From Alkalibacillus silvisoli (GTDB lineage Bacteria > Bacillota > Bacilli > Bacillales > Alkalibacillaceae): DNA of 64,000 nucleotides. Positions 1-7,942 of the stretch are shown piece by piece. The notes under the pieces were generated by a model. The model saw only the letters and a list, made by a program, of their open reading frames with translations, was not told where the DNA came from and searched no databases. Made by a program: the position numbers and the translations under genes. Position 1 is the first letter of the stretch. Each line of letters opens with the position of its first letter. The stretch is taken from contig NZ_BAAACZ010000029.1 in assembly GCF_039521975.1 (NCBI RefSeq), positions 62,001 to 126,000 of the forward strand, written 5' to 3'.

Positions 1-2
1 AG

Positions 3-1667
3 AAATACGGTTTTGTCTTTATTATAACTTTACTGTTATTTTCAATTGCTTCAGGCTTAGTGTTTGTTCAAGCATACCTATCAGATCAAACAATAAACGA
101 GCAAGTTGAGTTAAGTGAAGAAGCGATTACAGTAGGTGAAATGGCTTCTGTCTTTAATAGTAAGGATATTGCAATAGGTGATTATGTTTTACTTAAAACA
201 AATAATTACATAACGGAATATCGAGAACAAAATGAACAGTTTATTGAATTGGCATCTGAAGTCCGGTCTGGCTTAACTGAAGAGCAAGCGGCTGTGTTAG
301 ATGACGTTTTAGAAAGAAATGAAGAAATCACCCATATTGTTAATGATGACATAGTTTCTGCAATAGGTAACCGTGATGAACAAGATGCACTTAGCTCTCG
401 TGCAGTAGTTACAAGTATAAGAGGTGAGGCGATTGATTCACTTCAAGAACTTCGTGGTATGGTTGTAGAGGAATTTAATGCTTCTGCAGTTGATACTCGT
501 AATGCCATGCTTCAAATACAAGCATTCTTAATAGGCGGCCTAATTGCATCAGCTGTTATTGCAATTATATTCTTAACGATCATAAGCCGAAATGTTAATA
601 AGAGTATTAATTCTGTTGTGAAGGTTGCAGACCAAATTTCTGAAGGTGACCTAACTGTAGATGATATCCCGTACAATGGACAAGATGAAGTTGGTCGTTT
701 AGCTCAATCGATGAATGCAATGAAAGCTAACCTAAAGAATATTATTGGAAGTGTATCAAATGCTTCAGAGTCCGTTACAAGTCAAGGTAACTTAGTTAAT
801 CAAGCCGCTAAAGAAGTTAGTGAAGGTAGTGAACAGATTGCTTCAACTATGCAAGAGTTATCATCAGGGTCTGAAACGCAAGCGCAAAGTGCATCTTCCA
901 TATCTGAAATGATGGAGCAACTACTTAGTAAATTGCAATACTCTTATGAAAGTGGCGACAATGTTTCTCAATCTTCAGAGGAAGTGCTGTCAATGGCTAA
1001 TGAAGGTCGTGACATGATGGCGCAGTCAGTTACACAAATGCAACAAATTCATTCATTAGTTGAAGATTCTGTACAGAAAGTAAAAGGACTAGACCATCAA
1101 TCAAATGAAATTTCAAAGCTTGTACAGGTGATCGAGGATATTGCCGAACAAACTAATTTATTAGCTTTAAATGCAGCTATAGAAGCGGCAAGAGCAGGTG
1201 AACATGGAAAAGGATTTGCTGTTGTAGCAGATGAAGTTCGTAAGTTAGCTGAGCAGGTGAGCCATTCAGTTGGTGACATCACAGGAATTGTTAACTCGAT
1301 TCAAAACGAGTCAAAAGAAGTAACCCAATCTTTAGAATCTGGTTATGCAGGGGTTGAAGAAGGGTCTCAGCAAATTAAAAACACACAACAGACATTTATC
1401 CAAATTAATGAATCGATTAGTGATGTTGTTAGTAAAATCCAAGAAATCACTTCTAATCTAAAAGATGTGATGAATGATAGTCAAGAAATGAACAAATCAG
1501 TAGAGGAAATTGCATCGATTTCTGAAGAGTCAGCTGCAGGTGTTGAAGAGACAGCGGCATCAGTTGAACAGGCAAACAGTTCAATGGAAGAGATCACAAG
1601 TGCAGCAGATGATTTAACAAAATTAGCCGAACAATTAAATGGGCAAGTTCAAAAGTTTAAGTTATAA
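3..1667 (+). CDS. Methyl-accepting chemotaxis protein (5'-truncated by window edge)
   Basis: Transmembrane chemoreceptor that signals to the CheA/CheW array. The frame is open from base 3, where it encodes the end of a hydrophobic helix (KYGFVFIITLLLFSIASG), so the real start lies upstream; the first internal start-like codon, GTG at 60, is inside this first membrane segment. Counting from codon 60: an extracellular helical sensor at about 5-150, TM2 at about 154-177, a HAMP linker at 178-230, then the long signalling coiled coil with the invariant hairpin tip ALNAAIEAARAGEHGKGF at about 369-386. No ligand can be assigned from the sensor. A terminator hairpin follows immediately. The family call is certain; the specificity is unknown. 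Confidence 0.95.
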   Translation, partial: KYGFVFIITLLLFSIASGLVFVQAYLSDQTINEQVELSEEAITVGEMASVFNSKDIAIGDYVLLKTNNYITEYREQNEQFIELASEVRSGLTEEQAAVLDDVLERNEEITHIVNDDIVSAIGNRDEQDALSSRAVVTSIRGEAIDSLQELRGMVVEEFNASAVDTRNAMLQIQAFLIGGLIASAVIAIIFLTIISRNVNKSINSVVKVADQISEGDLTVDDIPYNGQDEVGRLAQSMNAMKANLKNIIGSVSNASESVTSQGNLVNQAAKEVSEGSEQIASTMQELSSGSETQAQSASSISEMMEQLLSKLQYSYESGDNVSQSSEEVLSMANEGRDMMAQSVTQMQQIHSLVEDSVQKVKGLDHQSNEISKLVQVIEDIAEQTNLLALNAAIEAARAGEHGKGFAVVADEVRKLAEQVSHSVGDITGIVNSIQNESKEVTQSLESGYAGVEEGSQQIKNTQQTFIQINESISDVVSKIQEITSNLKDVMNDSQEMNKSVEEIASISEESAAGVEETAASVEQANSSMEEITSAADDLTKLAEQLNGQVQKFKL

Positions 1668-1672
1668 TATTA

Positions 1673-1706
1673 AAAAAGGGGCTGTATAAAGATACAGCCT
1701 CTTTTC
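1673..1706 (+). terminator. Rho-independent terminator of the chemoreceptor gene
   Basis: GGGGCTGTAT and ATACAGCC arms flank a short loop and are followed by TCTTTT. It sits directly after the chemoreceptor stop codon and before chrA. Confidence 0.75.
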
Positions 1707-1735
1707 TGATAAGTGGCTAGCATTGGAGAGAGAAA

Positions 1736-2914
1736 ATGGAACGGCTATCAAGATATATTGAAATCTTCTTAATTGCAACTCGATTAGGTTTTACATCATT
1801 TGGCGGTCCTGTTGCTCACTTGGCTTATTTCCAAGAAGAATATGTGCAAAGACGAAAGTGGCTATCAGACCAGATGTATGCTGATTTAATTGCGCTCTGT
1901 CAGTTTTTACCTGGTCCAGCCAGTAGTCAAGTGGGTATTTCAATTGGAATGCTTCGCGGTGGCTTGATCGGAGGTATATTAGCTTGGATTGGCTTTACGT
2001 TACCTTCAGTAGTGATTCTTGCAATTTTTGCTTGGTATGTGATCCAAATGGATTTAGGAGATGCTGTTTGGATCGGAGCATTAAAAGTAGTAGCGGTTGC
2101 AGTGGTTTTTCATGCCGTATTAAACATGGGGAAAAAATTAGCACCTGACCTGCCGAGAATTGCATTGTTAGTTGCTTCAGCTATGACTTTATTATTATTC
2201 CCGTTTGCTGTGACGCAGCTTATTGTAATAGCTCTTGCTGCAATTATTGGCGCATTATATTTTAAAGAAATAGTGAATACGGATGATCGTAGGGCAGCTT
2301 TTAAATTTTCCAAAAAAATAAGTGTATTTGCTTTATCTTTATTCGTAGGGCTTTTGGCGTTATTGCCAGTTTTGAATCATTATTTTAACCATATATACAT
2401 AGAGTTATTTGATATATTTTATCGGATAGGATCAATTGTTTTCGGAGGTGGGCATGTTGTCTTACCGCTTTTAGAGCGTGAGTTAGTGCCTAGTGGATTA
2501 ATAAGTGAAGACTTATTTTTAGCGGGTTATGGTGCAGCGCAAGCGATCCCTGGTCCGTTATTTACGTTTTCTAGTTATTTAGGAACTGTTATTCATGGTA
2601 TTCCAGGTATGCTTATTGCAACGATTGCGATTTTCTTACCTTCATTTTTGTTAATTATTGGAGTATTGCCGTTTTGGCAACAGTTAAGAAAAATGAAGTA
2701 TGTCGGGGCAGCTCTATTAGGAGTTAATGCGGCTGTTGTCGGTATTTTAGTGGCAGCATTTTATCATCCAATTTTCACAAGTGGTATTATGACGGAATTG
2801 GACTTCGCTGTGGCGTTGTTAGGCTTTAGTTTATTACAATTTTGGAAACGTCCTGCTTGGCTAGTCGTGATCATTGTTGTTGTCGTATACATGTTATTAA
2901 GTCTTTTCATATAG
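1736..2914 (+). CDS. chrA: Chromate transporter, long-chain CHR family
   Basis: Predicted inner-membrane transporter of the CHR family, whose characterised members export chromate; the physiological substrate here is unproven. At 392 aa it is the fused two-half form. The N-terminal half carries SFGGP (residues 21-25) and FLPGPASSQ (57-65). The C-terminal half repeats the pattern as FGGGH (about 236-240) and QAIPGP (269-274). About ten hydrophobic segments are visible. The start is the ATG after GGAGAG. It stands alone, without a ChrB-like regulator, 11 bp ahead of the next gene, with which it may be co-transcribed. Confidence 0.88.
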   Translation: MERLSRYIEIFLIATRLGFTSFGGPVAHLAYFQEEYVQRRKWLSDQMYADLIALCQFLPGPASSQVGISIGMLRGGLIGGILAWIGFTLPSVVILAIFAWYVIQMDLGDAVWIGALKVVAVAVVFHAVLNMGKKLAPDLPRIALLVASAMTLLLFPFAVTQLIVIALAAIIGALYFKEIVNTDDRRAAFKFSKKISVFALSLFVGLLALLPVLNHYFNHIYIELFDIFYRIGSIVFGGGHVVLPLLERELVPSGLISEDLFLAGYGAAQAIPGPLFTFSSYLGTVIHGIPGMLIATIAIFLPSFLLIIGVLPFWQQLRKMKYVGAALLGVNAAVVGILVAAFYHPIFTSGIMTELDFAVALLGFSLLQFWKRPAWLVVIIVVVVYMLLSLFI

Positions 2915-2925
2915 GGGTGTTTTTA

Positions 2926-3711
2926 ATGCGTGTTGTTTCGATTTGTCCAAGTAATACTGAAATATTAGCTTATTTAGATGCGACCCACTTACTTGTTGGT
3001 GTTGATGATGATAGTGACTGGCCACAAGCAATAGAAAACTTGCCTCGGGTCGGTCGTGACTTAAACATTGATATGGAAAAAGTAAAAGCATTAGAGCCTG
3101 ATTTAGTGCTTGCTTCTTTAAGTGTCCCCGGTATGGAACGTAATATTGAACAACTTAAAGCATATGACTTACCTTATATTATTTTAGACCCAAATTCATT
3201 AGATGAAATTGCAAGTGATATTTTAACAGTTGGTAAGGAAATTAATAAAACCGATAAGGCCAAGCAAGTTTATCAAGATTATTACGCTACCTTAAAGCAA
3301 TATCAGACCATTTCAGAAGAGATCACTAAGCCTAAAAGGATCTATTGGGAATGGTGGCCAAAGCCAATCTTTACACCAGGTCAAAAAAACTGGCTCTCAT
3401 ATATTAGTGAGTTGGCTGGTGCAACAAATATCTTCTCTGATTATGATGAAGCGAGTATTCAAATTGAATGGGAAGAAGTATTAGAGAAAGACCCTGATGA
3501 GATCTGTATGGTATGGGTTGGAGTACAAGAGAAAAAGATGAACCCAGCTATTATAAAGAAACGTGAAAGGGCTATGGAGCTTCAGTCTGTTATAAATAAT
3601 GATATTCATGTATTAGAAGAATATTTATATTGCCGACCATCACCACGCTTGTTAGAAGGACTAAAGAAGTTAGCTTATCTACTTCATCCTAATTATTATC
3701 CAGCACCTTAA
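2926..3711 (+). CDS. Cobalamin/siderophore-type binding protein without signal peptide
   Basis: 261-aa protein of the TroA/BtuF-like binding-protein fold, starting MRVVSICPSNTEILAYL, the usual N-terminal strand of BtuF-like domains. I took the ATG at 2926, 6 bp after GGGGTG, rather than an upstream in-frame codon inside chrA. There is no signal peptide or lipobox, so it is probably cytosolic rather than a transporter-coupled lipoprotein, and no ABC permease or ATPase is adjacent. Such cytosolic BtuF-like proteins are common in Bacilli and are usually annotated as cobalamin-binding. Ligand and role are not known; haem, corrinoid or siderophore are possibilities only. Confidence 0.75.
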   Translation: MRVVSICPSNTEILAYLDATHLLVGVDDDSDWPQAIENLPRVGRDLNIDMEKVKALEPDLVLASLSVPGMERNIEQLKAYDLPYIILDPNSLDEIASDILTVGKEINKTDKAKQVYQDYYATLKQYQTISEEITKPKRIYWEWWPKPIFTPGQKNWLSYISELAGATNIFSDYDEASIQIEWEEVLEKDPDEICMVWVGVQEKKMNPAIIKKRERAMELQSVINNDIHVLEEYLYCRPSPRLLEGLKKLAYLLHPNYYPAP

Positions 3712-3750
3712 TTATGATTGAGGAATTTCTTTAGAGAGAAGGTATGAAAA

Positions 3751-4491
3751 GTGGAAAGTGCAGAAACAGCAACAAATTATAGAGATGAACAATCGAGAGT
3801 AGAAGCCGTTAAAAGAGGGGCTGTAGCTGGTTTTCCGATCGTTTTAGGATATTTGCCAATTGCGATTGCATATGGTGTATTAGCTAAACAATCAGGATTA
3901 ACGACTTTTGAAACGACGATGATGAGTGTTCTAGTATTTGCGGGCGCAGCACAATTCATGGCTGCTAATATGATCGCTCAAGGTGCATTGTTTTTACAAA
4001 TTGTGATTGCGACTTTTGTATTAAATTTCCGTCATTTTGTGATGAGTATGTCATTTATGAATAAAGTTCGATCCTTGCCATTAAAATGGAAGTTTGGTTT
4101 ATCGATCGGATTAACAGATGAGACATTTGCTGTTTCTTCTTTGAATGGAGAAGAATCAAAGAAGAAACATGGGATGTATTTCTTTGCTTCGTTAATTTTA
4201 GTTGCTTATTTTTCTTGGGTGTTCGGAAGCTTCTTAGGGGCTATGATTGGCGATGCCTTACCTGCTACTTTAAGTGACAGCATGGGAATTGCGCTATATG
4301 CTATGTTTATTGGCTTATTAATACCTTCTGTGAAAAAGGAATGGCGAGTTGGAGTAATTGCATTAGTTGCGATGTCGATTAATTATTTATTGATGGAGCA
4401 AATCAGTTTAGATGTAGGTTGGGCTATTGTTGTATCAACTATTTTAGCGAGTTTACTTGGCATAGGATTGCTAAAGGAGGATGAGTCATGA
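3751..4491 (+). CDS. azlC: AzlC family branched-chain amino acid exporter, large subunit
   Basis: 246-aa polytopic membrane protein. The motif FPIVLGYLPIAIAYGVLA near residues 28-45 and the stretch NFRHFVMSMSF are typical of AzlC. With AzlD it forms an exporter of branched-chain amino acids and their toxic analogues. The start is GTG 3751, chosen because GAGAAGG lies 8 bp upstream; a nearby ATG is out of frame. Its stop overlaps the azlD start (ATGA), so the two subunits are translationally coupled. Confidence 0.9.
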   Translation: MESAETATNYRDEQSRVEAVKRGAVAGFPIVLGYLPIAIAYGVLAKQSGLTTFETTMMSVLVFAGAAQFMAANMIAQGALFLQIVIATFVLNFRHFVMSMSFMNKVRSLPLKWKFGLSIGLTDETFAVSSLNGEESKKKHGMYFFASLILVAYFSWVFGSFLGAMIGDALPATLSDSMGIALYAMFIGLLIPSVKKEWRVGVIALVAMSINYLLMEQISLDVGWAIVVSTILASLLGIGLLKEDES

Positions 4492-4781
4492 TCATGGCAA
4501 TTATTATTGGTATGGCGATTGTCACGATGGTACCTCGATTTATCCCATCCTTTATTATGGAGAAGATCACATTAAGACCTTGGTTAAATCGTTGGTTGAA
4601 TGCGATTCCTTTTGCGGCATTAGGAGCCTTAGTGTTTCCTGGGATTATGAGTGTCATCCCAGATCAACCTTGGATTGGGTTGTTAGGTGGAATTGTTGCC
4701 ACAGTCATTGCATTATTTAATTTGAATGTTATCTTTGCAGTAGTAGGAGCTATTTTAACGGTGTTTTTATTAACGATGTAG
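4488..4781 (+). CDS. azlD: AzlD family branched-chain amino acid exporter, small subunit
   Basis: 97-aa membrane protein with three or four hydrophobic helices and the AzlD hallmarks VTMVPRFIPSF near the N-terminus and LNAIPFAALGALVFPG in the middle. It starts inside the last codons of azlC at an ATGA overlap, preceded by AAGGAGGA at 4475-4482. It is the partner subunit of AzlC. No Lrp-type regulator is next to this pair. Confidence 0.9.
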   Translation: MIMAIIIGMAIVTMVPRFIPSFIMEKITLRPWLNRWLNAIPFAALGALVFPGIMSVIPDQPWIGLLGGIVATVIALFNLNVIFAVVGAILTVFLLTM

Positions 4782-4802
4782 CTGTAAAAAAGGTGGGATT
4801 GT

Positions 4803-5348
4803 ATGCTTAAGGTTAGAAGAGCAACTGTAATAGATGCAGAGCAAATTGCTCGCGTACATGATAATACATGGAAATCAACCTATGAAACCATTATTCAAGA
4901 AGATGATTTACAACAAGTTACCTCATTTGAAAATAGAAAAGTGATGTGGGAGACAACTTTACAAACATTAAACCATCACGTATTTGTATTAGACTCTAAG
5001 GAGAATGGTGTAGTTGGCTTCATTTCTGGAGGTAAAGCACGGACTGATCATTTCGAGTTTGATGGTGAAATTTTTGATATATACATATCACCAGCTTATC
5101 AAAGAAAAGGGTATGGCCAATGGTTATTAAGCTATTTTGTTAATGAATGTAATCAGTTAGGTTATACGTCTTTATTAGTATGGATTTTAACAGATAATCC
5201 ATATGGTCAGTTTTATGTTCGATTAGGAGCAAGGAGAATAGAGGCTGAGAATATTACAATTGGAACAGGGACATATGAAGAAACGGCTTATGGATGGAAG
5301 GACTTATATCAATTAAGGTCATGGCTTACATCATCTCAGGTTCAATAA
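4803..5348 (+). CDS. GNAT family N-acetyltransferase
   Basis: 181-aa protein with the GNAT acetyl-CoA fold: an N-terminal VRRATVIDAEQIARVHDNTW helix, then DIYISPAYQRKGYGQWLL, which contains the acetyl-CoA pyrophosphate loop (RKGYG), and a C-terminal FYVRLGARR segment. The substrate is not evident. The gene starts 21 bp after azlD and may be the last gene of that operon. Confidence 0.85.
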   Translation: MLKVRRATVIDAEQIARVHDNTWKSTYETIIQEDDLQQVTSFENRKVMWETTLQTLNHHVFVLDSKENGVVGFISGGKARTDHFEFDGEIFDIYISPAYQRKGYGQWLLSYFVNECNQLGYTSLLVWILTDNPYGQFYVRLGARRIEAENITIGTGTYEETAYGWKDLYQLRSWLTSSQVQ

Positions 5349-5420
5349 TGTTGTTTAAACACGCTTTTTTAGGGAAACATTGATATTGTAGAGAAATGAC
5401 GAATGAGGAAGGTGTTTTAA

Positions 5421-6017
5421 ATGACGAAAATGGCAGTGTTTTATTATAGTTCAACTGGTGCTAATCATCAGATGGCTAAATGGGCAGAAGAAGCACTGAG
5501 TGAAGCTGGTGCAGAAGTGAAGTTAGTGAAAATCCCTGAAACGGCACCAGAAGAAGCAATTTCACAAAACCCAGCTTGGAAAGAACACTATGAAAACTCT
5601 AAAGATGTAACTGAAGCGCAAGTCAATGATTTAGAATGGGCAGATGGCTTTATTTTTAGCATTCCTACACGCTTTGGTAACGTACCAGCTCAAGTTAAAC
5701 AATTTATGGACCAAGCAGGTGGGTTGTGGGCAGAAGGCAAACTCGTGAATAAAGTTGTAAGCGCGATGACGACTGCACAAAATCCACATGGTGGACAAGA
5801 ACAAACTTTGATGCATCTTTATACGTCGATGTTCCATTGGGGTGCGGTTATTGCCAGTCCTGGTTATACAGATGATTCCGTTTTTGCTTCTGGTGGTAAC
5901 CCTTATGGTACGAGCGCTACAGCTGATGGTGAAGGAAAAATTCAAGATGATGTAGAGAATGCTGTTAAACATCAAGCTAAACGTACATTTGAGATAACAA
6001 ATAAAATTGCTCAATAA
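5421..6017 (+). CDS. WrbA-type NAD(P)H:quinone oxidoreductase / flavodoxin
   Basis: 198-aa flavodoxin-fold protein. FMN phosphate loop YYSSTGANHQMAKW is near residues 9-22, and the WrbA signature PTRFGNVPAQVKQFMDQAGG lies around 80-99, followed by EQTLMHLYTSMFHWGAVI. WrbA enzymes reduce quinones by two electrons and protect against redox stress; direct assignment as WrbA rather than a relative is an inference. The start is an ATG after GAGGAAGGTG. It is monocistronic, with a terminator at 6053-6096. Confidence 0.88.
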   Translation: MTKMAVFYYSSTGANHQMAKWAEEALSEAGAEVKLVKIPETAPEEAISQNPAWKEHYENSKDVTEAQVNDLEWADGFIFSIPTRFGNVPAQVKQFMDQAGGLWAEGKLVNKVVSAMTTAQNPHGGQEQTLMHLYTSMFHWGAVIASPGYTDDSVFASGGNPYGTSATADGEGKIQDDVENAVKHQAKRTFEITNKIAQ

Positions 6018-6052
6018 ATGAAAGAGAATGGGACAAAAGAGTTGTCATAAAA

Positions 6053-6096
6053 GAAAATCCAGACGATTCATCGTAAATGAATTCGTTCGGATTTTT
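6053..6096 (+). terminator. Terminator after the WrbA-type gene
   Basis: AAAATCC plus GACGATTCAT pairs with ATGAATTCGTTCGGATTTTT with a few mismatches and ends in a T-run. The TTCGGA core also appears in the hairpin at 32994-33035. Confidence 0.6.
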
Positions 6097-6125
6097 ATGC
6101 TTTCGATATTCGCTCCATCAAAACA

Positions 6126-6185
6126 GCCCCGAACGCTGATAAAAAGCAATCGAGCACTGATAAAATTATCCGGCTCGGGTAAAGG
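6126..6185 (+). repeat. Degenerate ~20-bp tandem repeat with closing hairpin
   Basis: Two imperfect units (CGAACGCTGATAAAAAGCAA and CGAGCACTGATAAAATTATC) are followed by CGGCTCGGGTAAA. CGAGC pairs with GCTCG to close the block. Arrangement and period resemble the better-preserved arrays elsewhere in the window, but the sequence differs. No gene is supported in 6018-6240. Confidence 0.4.
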
Positions 6186-6251
6186 ATCTTTGTTTGATTT
6201 CACCAGACTTTCTAATCTGTTCAATCATGCAAAAGATGATATAAAACCCCC

Positions 6252-6483
6252 AAAATAAAATCCCGTCATACGTAATAGTGTAGTAGTAAGGTACATAAAT
6301 GATCACTCAAGCATTTATGTTGCTAAAGCTACCATTAAATGAGATGGTTTAATAAAGTATTAAAATGTGTATCGTTGAATGAATTCGGTGAACCTTTGTG
6401 GTTATACACAAAGTTCATATACACCTCTCTCCCAACAAGAGGATATTAGCCCTGACGTTAGAAAAGCGTCAGGGGATTTTTTT
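6252..6483 (+). ncRNA. Candidate structured RNA ending in a strong terminator
   Basis: No convincing coding frame exists between the WrbA-type gene and the IDEAL gene. This stretch holds several compatible helices: CGTCA (6264-6268) with TGACG (6453-6457) and TAATA (6273-6277) with TATTA (6444-6448) as a closing stem; ACATAAATG (6293-6301) with CATTTATGT (6312-6320); ACCAT with ATGGT (6331-6348); a long hairpin from GGTGAAC to GTTCATATACACC (6387-6424); and CCTCT with AGAGG (6424-6442). It ends with CCCTGACG/CGTCAGGG and seven T. TATAAA at 6240 could be a -10 box. 6S RNA or another regulatory RNA is possible; I cannot assign a family. Confidence 0.4.
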
Positions 6484-6658
6484 ACCCTAGTTATGACTAC
6501 AGCTTCACTTTTAAGAAATACGGAAAAATAAATATTTTCGTAAAAAGCACAAACACATTAGTATACTAGTTGAATAAATTACAATAAAGGTTCAGAAAAT
6601 TGTTGCAATTGGAGTTGAAATTTAAGATAATAGAAAAAAGGAGTAAGGGGGAAGGGGC

Positions 6659-6898
6659 ATGAAGAATCAAGTTACCTCTTATGTACTAATTAGATATCAA
6701 TTTCCGAAAACAATCGCAATTAAAGCTAGGCGTGAAGTACCATATGAGTTTAAGCTAGCTTCACGATTATTACTTGATGAAATGGTTTTTAACTTTAATA
6801 AGGGATTATTAGAAGAAAGAATTAACGAAGCAATTGACAAACAAGACATAGAGCAATTTAAAAAGCTAAGCAAACAATATGCGAAATATGTTAAGTAA
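6659..6898 (+). CDS. Small IDEAL-domain protein
   Basis: 79-aa protein. Residues about 37-75 match the IDEAL domain of Bacilli (LLLDEMVFNFNKGLLEERIN, then IDKQDIEQFKKLSKQY). IDEAL domains occur in small cytoplasmic proteins and as tails of larger ones in Bacillales; their role is poorly defined, with protein-protein interaction suspected. The start is the ATG after AAGGGGGAAGGGG. The gene stands alone after the structured RNA candidate. Confidence 0.8.
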   Translation: MKNQVTSYVLIRYQFPKTIAIKARREVPYEFKLASRLLLDEMVFNFNKGLLEERINEAIDKQDIEQFKKLSKQYAKYVK

Positions 6899-7020
6899 GT
6901 CGTTAAAGTGTTGATATATAGCTGCCATTTTAGGCAGCTTTTTCTTGTTTAAAGATGTATGACAACATAGTATGCTGTTATATAATGAGACTACAATATT
7001 TATAAAAATGAGGAGTTTGA

Positions 7021-7803
7021 ATGGGAATTAGGAAATCAGGTGTCTTGATTATTTTATTAACTAGCCTAATAATCAGCGCTTGTCAAAACGAGACAGTAGA
7101 TTTAGAAAATTTAGTAGCGGATCATTTAAAACCAATAGAAGGCACTTTGAGTGAGAAATCTGAGTTCACCATTGTTGATGCAACTAGACATGAAGGGGAA
7201 TTAACAGAAGATGGAGAAGCGGTAATCGTGCCTGAGACTGATATTATTGATGTAATAGTTAATAAAGAACGTCGGTTACCAAATGGGTATGAGCCAGAAG
7301 ATCTAATGATTGCTGATGTTGATTATCACGCTGTTAATGAAGAAAGAAAACACCTACGTGAAGAAGCTGCAGGTGCATTAGAAGATCTGTTTGAAGCGGC
7401 AAGTGAAGAAGGGCATCAGTTAGTTGCTGTTTCAGGTTATCGATCTGAACAAACTCAAGAAGTCGTATTTGCCTCGAATGTTGATCGCCATGGGGAAGAG
7501 CATGCTGAACAATATTCAGCTCAACCTGGTTACAGTGAACATCAAACTGGTTTAGCAATGGACGTTTCAACAGCATCAATTGGCTATGCATTGTCTGAGG
7601 AGTTTGGTGAAACGCAAGAAGGTAAGTGGGTTGCTGAAAATGGTCACAAACATGGCTTTATTATCCGTTACTTGGAAGGAAAAAGTGAGATCACAGGTTA
7701 TGGCTATGAACCTTGGCACTTAAGATATGTCGGTGAGGACCTAGCAACGAGCGTATATCAATCAGGCTTAACTTTAGAAGAATATTTTGGTTTAGTTGAA
7801 TGA
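7021..7803 (+). CDS. Lipoprotein D-alanyl-D-alanine carboxypeptidase, VanY/M15B type
   Basis: 260-aa zinc peptidase that would remove the terminal D-Ala of peptidoglycan stem peptides outside the membrane. A lipoprotein signal ends IISAC with Cys21. The M15 core is visible: SGYRSEQTQ (138-146), SEHQTGLAMD, giving the zinc ligands His174 and Asp181, and EPWHLRYVG, with Glu230 as general base and His233 as third ligand. GAGGAG lies 5 bp before the ATG. Monocistronic, with a terminator at 7824-7852. Related to Bacillus YodJ/DacB-like proteins; a role in wall trimming rather than vancomycin resistance is assumed because no van genes are nearby. Confidence 0.9.
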   Translation: MGIRKSGVLIILLTSLIISACQNETVDLENLVADHLKPIEGTLSEKSEFTIVDATRHEGELTEDGEAVIVPETDIIDVIVNKERRLPNGYEPEDLMIADVDYHAVNEERKHLREEAAGALEDLFEAASEEGHQLVAVSGYRSEQTQEVVFASNVDRHGEEHAEQYSAQPGYSEHQTGLAMDVSTASIGYALSEEFGETQEGKWVAENGHKHGFIIRYLEGKSEITGYGYEPWHLRYVGEDLATSVYQSGLTLEEYFGLVE

Positions 7804-7823
7804 TGATGCGAATAAGTTTTTAG

Positions 7824-7852
7824 AAGGTCTAAATATCTTTAGGCCTTTTTTT
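7824..7852 (+). terminator. Terminator after the carboxypeptidase gene
   Basis: AAGGTCTAAA and TTTAGGCCTT arms with a tiny loop, then a T-run. Confidence 0.8.
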
Positions 7853-7942
7853 CATGGCTTTTCGTTTAAATTCTGCAAATTTATTATTATAATAAGAAGT
7901 GGTTAATAAAGTTGTCATTGTACAAATGAAGGAGGAACTTTA

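Noticed and set aside
6028..6258. Open frame of 76 codons after the WrbA-type gene
   Set aside because: It runs through the terminator and the degenerate repeat, has no convincing ribosome site, and its translation has no recognisable pattern.
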